Below are positions 46,491 to 56,844 of a stretch of DNA of 64,000 nt, piece by piece. Both the position numbers and the translations under genes were made by a program. The stretch is from Hemibagrus wyckioides. Its lineage: Eukaryota; Chordata; Actinopteri; Siluriformes; Bagridae. Within the stretch, counting starts at the first letter, position 1. Every line of letters begins with the position of its first letter. The notes under the pieces were generated by a model, which worked only from the letters and a program-made list of their open reading frames with translations, searched no databases and was not told the DNA's origin. The stretch spans positions 15,331,428 to 15,395,427 of the forward strand of contig NC_080711.1 of assembly GCF_019097595.1 (NCBI RefSeq), written 5' to 3'.

Positions 46491-47734
46491 TATATTGCCA
46501 AAAGTATTTGCTCACCCATCCAAATAATCAGAATCAGGTGTTCTAATCACTTCCATGGCCACAGGTGTATAAAATCAAGCACCTAGGCATGCAGACTGTT
46601 TTTACAAACATTTGTGAAAGAATGGGTCGCTCTCAGGAGCTCAGTGAATTCCAGCGTGGAACTGTGATAGGATGCCACCTGTGCAACAAATCCAGTCGTG
46701 AAATTTCCTCGCTCCTAAATATTCCACAGTCAACTGTCAGCTGTATTATAAGAACGTGGAAGTGTTTGGGAACGACAGCAACTCAGCCACGAAGTGGTAG
46801 GCCACGTAAACTGACGGAGCGGGGTCAGCGGATGCTGAGGCGCATAGTGCGAAGAGGTCACCAACTTTCTGCAGAGTCAATCGCTACAGACCTCCAAACT
46901 TCATGTGGCCTTCAGATTAGCTCAAGAACAGTGCGCAGAGAGCTTCATGGAATGGGTTTCCATGGCCGAGCAGCTGCATCCAAGCCATACATCACCAAGT
47001 GCAATGCAAAGCGTCGGATGCAGTGGTGTAAAGCATGCCGCCACTGGACTCTAGAGCAGTGGAGACGCGTTCTCTGGAGTGACGAATCGCGCTTCTCCAT
47101 CTGGCAATCTGATGGACGAGTCTGGGTTTGGCGGTTGCCAGGAGAACGGTACTTGTCTGACTGCATTGTGCCAAGTGTAAAGTTTGGTGGAGGGGGATTA
47201 TGGTGTGGGGTTGTTTTTCAGGAGCTGGGCTTGGCCCCTTAGTTCCAGTGAAAGGAACTCTGAATGCTTCAGCATACCAAGACATTTTGGACAATTCCAT
47301 GCTCCCAACTTTGTGGGAACAGTTTGGAGCTGGCCCCTTCCTCTTCCAACATGACTGTGCACCAGTGCACAAAGCAAGGTCCATAAAGACATGGATGACA
47401 GAGTCTGGTGTGGAGGAACTTGACTTGCCTGCACAGAGTCCTGACCTCAACCCGATAGAACACCTTTGGGATGAATTAGAGTGGAGACTGAGAGCCAGGC
47501 CTTCTAGTCCTACATCAGTGTGTGACCTCACAAATGCGCTTCTGGAAGAATGGTCAAAAATTCCCATAAACACACTCCTAAACCTTGTGGACAGCCTTCC
47601 CAGAAGAGTTGAAGCTGTTATAGCTGCAAAGGGTGGACCGACGTCATATTGAACCCTATGGATTAGGAATGGGATGTCACTTAAGTTCATATGCGAGTCA
47701 AGGCAGGTGAGCGAATACTTTTGGCAATATAGTG
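46488..47734 (+). mobile_element. nearly complete Tc1-like family 1 element, 1247 bp
   Basis: It is flanked by TA on both sides. The ends form inverted repeats of about 29 bases with one mismatch (cactatattgccaaaagtat..., and its reverse complement at the right). It spans a full-length transposase gene with one frameshift. The size and TA target fit the Tc1 group of the Tc1/mariner superfamily. It is the only copy in the window with both ends and a full catalytic region. Fragments of the same family are at 14640-14905 and 15581-16144. Confidence 0.93.
46622..47652 (+). pseudogene. Tc1-like transposase, one frameshift
   Basis: The gene would code for about 343 residues, the usual Tc1 size, from ATG 46622 (MGRSQELSEF). 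The N-terminal part has two helix-turn-helix regions joined by a GRPRK motif (residues 59-63). The DDE site is DD34E: Asp154 in WSDESRF (codon 47081), Asp in FQHDCAPVH (codon 47353) and Glu in NPIEHLW (codon 47458). The frame shifts by -1 near 47191-47200, in the glycine-rich segment, where a run of five G is found. Related elements, as I recall them, have six. No other stop or frameshift was seen. The copy is therefore young, or the shift is a homopolymer sequencing error. An upstream GTG extension to 46565 is not needed. Confidence 0.9.
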
Positions 47735-47740
47735 TATATA

Positions 47741-48168
47741 CACACACTGAACAGGCATAACATTATGACCACCTGCCTAATATTGTGTTGGTCCCCCTTT
47801 TGCTGCCAAAACAGCCCTGACCTGTCATGCACTGTATATTCTGATACCTGTCTATCCAAACCAGCATTAACTTCTTCAGCAACAGTATGTTGGATCGGTT
47901 CACACGGGCCAGCCTTCGCTCCCCATGTGTGTCATTGAACCTTGGCCACCCACGACTCTATCGCTGGTTCACCACTATTACTTCCTTTGACCACTTTTGA
48001 TAGATACTGACCCCTGCAGACCAGGAACACCCCACACGAACTGCAGTTTTGGAGATGCTGTGATCCAGTCGTGTAGCAATCACAATTTGGCCCTTGTCAA
48101 ACTCAATCAAATCCTTACACTTGCCCATTTTTCCTGCTTCTAACACATCAACTTTGAGGACAAAATGT
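47741..48168 (-). mobile_element. Tc1-like family 3, truncated copy D
   Basis: Inverted copy that starts 5-7 bases after the family 1 element. The minus strand encodes [20 protein letters not shown], then a helix-turn-helix remnant with GRPR-like sequence lost to frameshift. The distal end is missing: the sequence breaks off after 'gaggacaaaatgt' where the other copies continue for about 100 bases. Confidence 0.75.
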
Positions 48169-49559
48169 CAAAATGACAAAATCTTGTTTCGCGCTGCTCA
48201 TACTTTACCTGGGGTTAACAGTTTATTCTGGCTTCATCATAATCTGATGTTTCACACAAACCCTATCTTAATTTTCTTATTTGCATATTTGCTGCATCAA
48301 CAGGCATGATTGGATAAATACAGCATGCAGCTGCTTGTCTCACACTTTCAGGTCAATTAGATTATTAGGCTTAATGTGTGGTTGAATTGAGAACGTGGTC
48401 TAAAATTGAAAAATAATAAAAAGGACAAAATAAATGTCCCCATATGAATGATTAGATGTTTTACATTGTAGAACTGTTTTTTTTTTTAATTCATTTAATC
48501 CATTTTTAATTAACCTTGTCCATCCTGTCTCTGTTTCTCTAAAGATCATTAAGTTTAAAATGTGTTATTGTTAATATTGTCATACTCTCTACTGCTGTTT
48601 ATTTCTCATTAAGACTTCCTGTCTGCTCAGGAGATCAGATTTTTCAGTTGTTCACAGACATATTACACAATCTGCCCTGTGTTCGCCGTGGTGTGTAAGG
48701 GGAACGTAATTAGAGTTCTTTTTACTCAAGCCTGTCATGAATGGTGGAGATTTGCATACATTTTAAAAATACCAGAAGTCAAAAGTTTTGGCACAGCGAA
48801 AGTCTTTAACAAGTCTCCTTCAAGCCCTGAAGTGGTTGTGGAAAGTCATGAGCACCAGCATGCATGGTTTAAGGCACTTTGGAATGCTTAAGGGATGAGT
48901 GTGTGTGTGCATTTTTTTAATCTTTAAGCTAAAACTCACACTGACCTCAGAACTGACTCTGTGGTATTGCTTAAGAACAGATGCATTGTCTTTAATGAGG
49001 AAGCTGCTTATACTTGCCCTAAATTGCACTTTAACACTTCAGCTTGTAGAAATTAGATGATGGCAGCCGTGGCATGTCGAGAAGTGTTTTAATAGTTCTA
49101 GTATTAAGGTGCAGAAGGAATGCTGCATGCATTTGATAAGATTCATTGTGCATCATGTTCTGTTTACACATCGCTCATGTAACTGCCAAGACGCATCAGA
49201 TGCTCTGTTCCACTGTTTATTCGTGTATTTCCACACAGCGGAGATGTCACATTCTGACTAGCACACGGTAAACCCAATCAGATGCTTTTTTTTCTTTTTT
49301 TTTTTTAACCATATAGTGTTTATCCAAACATAGACCTGTTACTAAGGATTTTTCTCTTCAAGCCGAATTGGAGTTTGAGACGTCAAGCTGAAAGTGTGCG
49401 TGTTTTGCAAATGCTCTCCCTGAGGAAATGCGTGAAAACACTCGGGGTTGGGGGGGGGGGGGAGCGAACAGCTGCTCGATGCTTTTCTGTCTTTTTCTCG
49501 CTCTCATCTTTCCTTCCTCCATCAAACTGCCTTCATCTCTCCTCCACCCCCAACCCATT

Positions 49560-49860
49560 CCGTCTCTCCTCTAAAAAAGTTGCGGCGTCTCGCCGAACGC
49601 GACCGAGGAGACGAGCAGTTGTCGCACGCCTCAACGACTGTAGGAAAAAGAGTTTTTCAATCCGCCATTGATGTAGTTTGACAAACTTTGCTTGAAAGGT
49701 GTCTTTTTGGAGGCGTTACAAACAACAACAACAACAAACAGCGGCGCACCGCCCACGTTAGCGTCTGCGCCAGCAGGAACTGTTTGAACGCTCGACTTCA
49801 GTCAGGAGCAATCTTCTCCACTGACGAGTCTCCTGTGGTCTCTCTGGTCGCACAAGATAA
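49560..49860. other. intronic CpG-rich patch
   Basis: Eleven CpGs occur between 49583 and 49636 (gcggcgtctcgccgaacgcg and on), with more in gcggcgcaccgcccacgtta near 49741. This is the only such patch outside the prkca promoter. There is no repeat signature and no spliced open frame. It may be a CpG island (alternative promoter, antisense RNA start) or a GC-rich unknown repeat. A G-run (49449-49461) lies just before it. Confidence 0.45.
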
Positions 49861-50639
49861 AAGACACAAGCAGAAATCAGAAAACATGCAAGGTTGCCTT
49901 CCAAGGCTTCTCGAAAGTAGGGCAGATTAAGGTGGCTAAGTGCAGGTTTCGCTAGAGCAGGTTCTCGTGAGAACCATGCAGCCTTTTTTTTTTTTTTCCT
50001 GCTCATCATCCTCTTAATCTCATATCATGGATGGTGTGTGTGTGTTTGAAGCCATGAGTGATTTAAGCTGTTAATGTGAATGTTATCTGGGTGTGTTTTG
50101 TGCCCGTGGCTGATGCATCTTTCTCACATGCAGTATGTAGTCAGGTTGAATCGCACACTAGTGTGTTTCCTCCTCACTGTAGATTGTTTGGGCTGGTGTG
50201 CACACAGCAGTCAGTGTAACACAGTGTAAATGAATTAAAAAGAGCAATCAGAAATGGAAAGTGGACTACTAAGTGTGAACGTGGCATCAGGAGGCTTTCA
50301 GATATGGAGTGTTTCCATCACTCAGTATGATGCAGTATGATGTGTGCTAGATATCTGGACCAAAGGAAAATGTTTGATAGACTAGTTATTCATACACAAC
50401 TGACTGCGGTTATGTAAAAATAATCCATGCCGTGGTGCGAAGAGGAATGCCTTTACCACCTTGACGTGGACTAACAGTACAGGCTGGAGGGTGTTATGAT
50501 TACACCACATCAAATACCCGATGAATACAATGTTGAGTTTAGTAATGAATAATGTAGTGTGTGTTTTAATAGTTTATAGTTAAGTTTTTATGTTGTACGT
50601 GTTCCTGTTTTCACTTACTTTATAGCCCTGATCAGTCAG

Positions 50640-50745
50640 CACCATCTGCTTTTCTCTCTCATTCTCTCTCGAAATCTCTAATTCTCTCTCTTTCTCTCTG
50701 TCACTCACTCACCCCCCCCCCTCTCTCTGTCTCACACCTCACACA

Positions 50746-50790
<45 letters not shown>
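50640..50790. repeat. TC-rich simple sequence
   Basis: About 150 bases of TCTC/TCAC sequence with a C-run at 50713-50721, ending in an uninterrupted (TC)n of about 14 units. Confidence 0.9.
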
Positions 50791-50792
<2 letters not shown>

Positions 50793-51514
50793 ACATCAAA
50801 AAACAAAACAAAAAACACATCTTGTCACGTTACCTAAAAATTGGAAAGCGTATTCTCCTGAAAGCATTGTGAGTCTTACAACGCTCCTTCCTTAAATGTT
50901 AAATAAATGTCTCCAGACAAAACACTTCATCACATCAGCATAACATTAAAAGTCTCTGTGTATGATCTATTACTATACAAAAATAATGTTTCGAATGTAT
51001 TACATGTGCATGTTAATATAAAGGTAAAAATTACGGATGAAGCTACTGTCTGAGCCGTGCTGTGATACAAAAACCCCACACACATTCTGAACAATCAGAT
51101 TGGTTTTGTGTGTGTAATGTAACTGTGTTGTGGTATAATTAAAATAATTACATAATGTTCTTTCTCTTCCTCGATTGTCATTGGCCAAAAGGTGTTGATT
51201 TCCTGTGTATTATGTTGAAATATCTTAGAGATCATCACTGGATAATCCTGAACTCGGAATTCTCAAGGCTTTCAAGAGCACACTTGATTTTCAGTGCCAA
51301 TTGGAAGCCACTAAATTATAAATACATCATTTATTTAAATTCAACTTTAGCCTATAAGGCACATGAAGGATACGTCTAATACACGTCTCATTTTCTCAAG
51401 TTATTCGGACAACAGGACAGATGACCTGTACAGAAATTCTTGTGTAAACAGGGTGTGTTTTTGTTGTAGTTCTAATTTTACTGTATTTAGTTATATTAAA
51501 GATGCATTAGGTAA

Positions 51515-51640
51515 GATCAGGTATCCAGTGTTTCCATCAACCATTGGTAACTAGATGTGGGCATGTCAAAAGTGAGAAAAGTTTACATTTTTGCAAATAT
51601 GGGGCAACAACCAGTACAGCAACTACCAGTCGATGTGAAG
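51515..51640 (+). repeat. dispersed repeat R4 (fragment)
   Basis: Shares 'ggtaactagatgtgggcatg' with 'ggtgactagatgtgcacgtg' at 34950, and 'tttttgcaaatatgggg' in place of the octamer core. Diverged. Confidence 0.45.
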
Positions 51641-53284
51641 ACAGTAATGCAGCACACCTAGCATTCCACATCTGACAATAAATCAGCTTTCCTGCTGCTA
51701 AAATAAAACATTCTGTAGCGATATTTTGTATTTGTATGTACATTTTATCAGTGAATATATGCATCATATCATATATGAGATGAAGGCGAAGCATTGTGTG
51801 CTCTTTGACACAGATCACACGCACTCTACAATGTTTACTTCCATTGATAGTCGCTCCATATTTGCATAAATTTGATAATATTTATCAATATTCATAATAT
51901 AATAAGGCATAAAAACGCCTACATTTAATCATCAATGGATGCTGTTACTCATGTCCCTGGAAGTCGACAGATCTTGATGAAAATGAATGCTGCCCCGTCG
52001 CTTTGTCACTAATGCACCTTTAAATGTAAATAATAAATAAGTAAATAAATATAGTAAATTAAAAAGAAAAAATGTTGGCAAATCACTGTGGAATAAGAGG
52101 ATTTAGAGCAGTTATTGAAAAATAATCTACTTTGGAATTTTGTGGCATAACACCATAATTCTGTGGTTTACTTTTCTGTAACAGCACACCCTGTTTTGTT
52201 ATTTTATCTGTTTATTTTTTTAATCACACTAGTGCAAATTTACAGTGATATCAGTCACAGAGTGGGTGAAAACCTTTCATCAATATTTATACTTTACACT
52301 TATTTTTAGATAAAGTAAACGCCAAAGAGAAATACAAAGGAGACCCTTAATGATCCTTAACGGTTTTGGAATTCCTTTGTGTCCTTTCATTGGATATCAG
52401 TGCCCTCTGCGCTGATCTGTGGTGTAAAAGGACAGTGGCAGATTACAGTGTAAGGTGACCTGGCACATTAGCAGCAAGCCCAAACGTCACTTAACACTCC
52501 CTGCCCTGTAATCGCTGTAATCTCTGCTATCATGGTGCCATATGTTTACTCCTCAGTGAACGCTCAGACCTTCACTGCCCTCTCAGCTGAGGAGGGATTT
52601 CCTGTTAGACAGTTGAAAAGGTGTGTGTGGATGGGTGAGAGTGTGTTATGAGTAACTAATAAGGTCAACTATCTTAATTAAATCATAATAGGGCATTATA
52701 ACGAATAAATGACTATAATTATTTTGTAAAAGTAGCTTCACTCGTTCAGCAGCCCTCTCAGATAGCAGAACAATGTGAGCTTGTGATTGCAAAGGTGAAG
52801 ATATTTGTGTGTCAGATGTTAATTGAACTTAATTAAATGACTCCCCATTATCAACCATTCGAGTACACTGTTTTGGATCGGACATGCTTTCTTTGCAAGG
52901 AAGATGATTATGTTTACTTTACCAGGCATAAACTAGGAGGAAAACGAAAGTAAGACTGTCTTTACCACAGTTCATATGCTGAGTATGCTCTATATTTTAG
53001 AATACAGAAACATTTTCATTCAACACTAGTGTTAAATGAATAAAAAGTCTTTCAGCATCGACAGATACTTTTGAAATTCTTGCTTGCTGATTGCTTGTTC
53101 AACCCTTATATGTAGCAGAGTATCTTTCTTCAATATGCTTATAGCCAGGTATTGTGTGAAAATCTACATTATAGTCTTCCAAGTATTTAAAGTAATAAGA
53201 TCACTATACTCATACTGAGTATAGTCTCCCATTGCTCTTAAAACTGCCTCAGTACTTCTTAAAAGATGCAGGAAATGATGTTTC

Positions 53285-53890
53285 TGGGTTCCCTTTGGGC
53301 CTGATAATACCATTCATCACACTATTAACACCACCTCCACCAACCTGGATTGTTGACACAAGGCAGGTTCATGGATTTATGCTACTGGTGCCAAATTCTG
53401 ATCCTACCATCTGTGAGCATCAGCAGAAATCAACATGCATCAGGCCAGGCTATGTTTTTTCCAGTCACCAGCTGTTTGGTTGGGTGAGTCTATGGCCACT
53501 GCAGCCTCAGCTTTCTGTTGTGCATTCTGGGATGCTTTTCTTCTTATCACAACTGTACCAAGTGGATATCTGAGTTACTGTAGCCTTTCTGTCAGCTCGA
53601 ACCAGTCTGGCCATTTCTTGTTTGCTTCTATCATTTAACAATCATAGGATGCTTTTTCTTTATTGTAGACTCTAGAGACTATTGTGTCTGAAAATCCAAG
53701 GAGATCAGCAATTATCGATCACTATCTGATTACCAACAGCTAAGCCACATTCAAAATCACTGAGATCACATTGTTATCCCCAATTCTGATGGTTGATGTG
53801 AACATTACTCCAAGCTGTTGGCCTGTATCTTCATGATGTTATACAATACACTGCTGCCACATGATTGGCTGGTTACATAACTGCATGAAA
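53285..53890 (-). mobile_element. Tc1-like family 2, copy e
   Basis: A single-orientation minus-strand copy. The reversed blocks 'gatcacattgttatccccaa', 'tctgatggttgatgtgaaca' and 'ctgctgccacatgattggct' mark the left end of the element. The inner end (caccacctccaccaacctgg) reaches the glycine-rich part of the transposase. Many frameshifts. The part beyond this is deleted. Confidence 0.8.
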
Positions 53891-54839
53891 TGTATGTGGT
53901 TTACGTAGTCTAAGTGCATGTAGTTAATTAGATGTTTCTGTTCCCAATCACAATCTCGTCTATTACATATAACTGTTGTCTAACCATAGATGAGAATTAC
54001 GGTGTAAATGCTGTAAACGCAACACAGCAAACTGAAAGCAAGTGAAAAGGATGATGTGTGAAGGAAAATCTGAATCTGCAAAATATCAACCTAAAATCCT
54101 GAATTAAGGCACATTCTGAGACACCTACACACTGAGACACATAATCATAATGTACTTTTAAAATGACAGCATGAGACATTTTCTGATTTTGGTTCCATAG
54201 TGTGTTTATGCTTCCATTGCACAGTTCACAGACCAGCAGTCGCGGCCTTGCTGCCTTCGTTGTCTCATAACTCAGTGACTCAAAAGGCATCGTTTCGGTA
54301 TCAACAAAGGTATCAGTAAGGAAACGTATAAGGCTGTGTCATTGTGTTGCCAAGGAGGGGATAACCCTAAAATACAGTCGGAGAATAGAACAGATGTTCT
54401 GTATTAATGCTCCAGGGTCAGAATAATTGCAATTAGTTTATGTATATTTCTTCCTCTTTGCCAGGCTCATGCCATTTTACACACTGGCCTCTGCTCCCAA
54501 AATGCAGAACAGGATTATGGGATATACACAGCTCTTAAAAACTGGCTAGATGAAGGGATCTCTGATAAGAAGTCCTTCCTGTGCCTGAACACTCCCTAAT
54601 TTCAGACACAGCCATTATCAACAAACACCCTAGAGCACCTTTGTAATACTTCCATATTGTGGTCTGTATTTGGTCTGCGTGGAATTTTTTCATGCAGCAC
54701 GCTGATTAGTCTCCATTATGGTAAAAAATTTATATTGTTCACACGAATTGTTTGTCCTCAGCACTAATTATGTCGGTTACTTTAGAGCACACACCATTTG
54801 TTGTCAAAGAACAATGCAAGCTTTCATCTGTAAGTCTTG

Positions 54840-55080
54840 TCTGTTTTCGCCGATGCCATTCTGTGCCCTAGGGAAGATCTGATAAGGTAGTGGCTGTCCG
54901 ATGAATGATCGGAGTCCCTTCAGCCTGGGGCAAGGGAGGCGCTTTTCAAAAGTGCCGCGCTTGCCAGATCAAACATGCCACATCAGGAATGCCTGGCGGC
55001 CGTGTTGTTGAGAGACGCGGCAGAAGGACGTACAAAGTGTGCGCCTCTGTGAGGGAGTGAGAAACAGCCCCACCCAGTTA
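54840..55080. other. GC-richer, apparently unique intronic block
   Basis: About 240 bases including 'gtgccgcgcttgccagatca', 'cctggcggccgtgttgttga' and 'gagacgcggcagaaggacgt', without repeat signature or spliced open frame. Candidate conserved non-coding element; composition is the only evidence. Confidence 0.3.
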
Positions 55081-56046
55081 TGGTTAGCTAGAACCTGAAT
55101 TAATGTGTATATTTATAAAAGTACAAGAGAGAGCACACGCCTCTGCACACAGACCTCTGTATGGGTTTGCCAACCTGAAAGACCTGAGCGAAGCTGTGTT
55201 GCAACTCGTCTCAGAAAGCCGTTGAACTTTTGATCCCAGAAATATTGAGCTGAATTACAAGGCCTGGCTGAGAGGAATTTAATCACTGCTGTCTTATGCA
55301 CTTCTTCCCTCCCGCTCTGTTATTGACATCAGCGCCACAAACAGAACTAGCAGGCCGCTTTGCTTCCAAGTTGAAGCACGAAGAGTTTGGGCTTTAAACT
55401 GAAGTGAATTGAAATGCTAATGAACATTGATTTCTCACTTTGTGGCACTTCCACAGAGGTGGCTCGTTTTTTTCATCTACCTTTTCCTCGTCTGAGCAGA
55501 AGTGGTTCGAGCTTGGTGAACAGATGGTCTCCATTCTTTTGTTTGTTCTCTTAATAGCTTTTTGTGCCATGAAGCAACATTGTGACTGATTTGCACACTG
55601 ACTTTGTTGAGATGACTTTCGCTGGAATAAATCCAAAATGAATGAGTATTTTTTTTTATTGAAACTTTGGGGTTACAAGCGAGTTACAAAACTTTAGCAG
55701 ATATTTTAAGTTTGAGTTCCATAATATGAATAAGTAAATATTCAGGTAAACGGTTTTCATTTTCTCCAGGTTGTATGTCACTTGTCAAATAAAATCATTT
55801 TCCAGTGTAAAAGTGAACCAAATCTACTTACCGTCTTATGACAGGAGTGAGTTAAACAGTATTGTGCCTGAATCTTAAGTAAAATTGTGTAGTCAAAATT
55901 TTACTTGAATAAAAAATTTAACAAATGTTTATTGTTGCATTCAATTTGTAGGACAATCACCTGGAAACATTTCGCTTTCTACTCCATTCCTTCTAACTTA
56001 CAGGGTAGGGACGGTCAGAAACACCTGGGTGCCGCTATGGAGTATT

Positions 56047-56072
56047 ACATACACACACACACACACACACAC
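56047..56072. repeat. (AC)n microsatellite
   Basis: Thirteen or so AC units. Confidence 0.95.
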
Positions 56073-56757
56073 GCTGAAATAACCCAAGAATGTCATGCAG
56101 TATTCTCATGAAATAAGGATGGCACACAGCAATCATTCCATCATTCCATCATTTTTTTTTTTTTGACACTTGAGTGGAAAAGCAGCACATCAGGCACAGA
56201 CACTGTAGGACAAAATGGGGTTTATGAAAAGTAACCACAGGGATCTGTCATTTTTTTCAGCCTTTAGCAAAGTTATATTTAATATGGTAGTCTTAGATTT
56301 GTTAGCAATATTTAACGGGTCACTGGTTTTCCTCCAAACCTCAATCACTCAACAAATGAATGTGCTTATAAATAATAACACAGTCTGCTCTGTAAGTGGA
56401 AAGTTAGGAATAAAACAGCTCCAGTAAATGCAGTATAATGTTGTACATATTTACATAATGAGCTGAATAATAAGATATGTGAATTATGTTCATATAATTA
56501 ATCTGTGCTGAGACAGACAGGGGAATAACTTTTTACGGTCACAGGCTGAGATGAAGTTTTGAGACCCTGTGCTATAGAGTACATATAAGGATGCTGCATG
56601 ATGACCAGATCTCCTCTTTAAAGCACTTGATTACTAGAACTGTCAAATGAATCAAAATCTCTTTTATGTTGTTATCAATCTCAACAGTGTCAGCGGGAGA
56701 GTTTTATCAACTCTATAAATGGACTTAGATCCTGATCTTTTTTTTTTTCCTTCTCAG

Positions 56758-56844
56758 ACTGAAATGAGGATCAAAGTTCTAGAGGCCAAATACCAAGAGG
56801 AGAAGCTGAAGCTCCAGCAGAGACATGATGCTGATGTTCAGAAG
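56758..56844 (+). CDS. cep112: CEP112 coding exon 9 (coiled coil begins)
   Basis: Acceptor CCTTCTCAG and donor AAG|GTTTTT enclose 87 bases, phase 0. It encodes TEMRIKVLEAKYQEEKLKLQ then QRHDADVQK, an amphipathic helix rich in Glu, Lys and Leu. This matches, from memory, the start of the CEP112 coiled coil. The donor is unusual (GTTTTT) but the frame joins the next exon cleanly. Confidence 0.92.

Larger units (their letters stand above)
40026..56757 (+). other. cep112: cep112 intron after coding exon 8 (16.7 kb), non-coding
   Basis: The largest intron in the window. It carries all three Tc1-like families, R3, R4, a CpG-rich patch and TC-rich sequence (listed separately). The segments 41530-43640, 43810-44980, 48300-49400, 51650-53280 and 55080-56040 hold nothing I can name, apart from an R6 relative near 42670-42780. 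A missed small phase-0 exon cannot be excluded. Confidence 0.65.

Noticed and set aside
46992..47747. A 251-codon minus-strand frame inside the Tc1 element
   Set aside because: It is antisense to the transposase gene, which has clear DDE motifs on the plus strand; Tc1 antisense frames are often long by chance.
49358..49930. Several overlapping frames over the CpG-rich patch
   Set aside because: Open frames are expected in GC-rich sequence; none has a recognisable domain or good splice partners. The patch is reported only for its CpG content.
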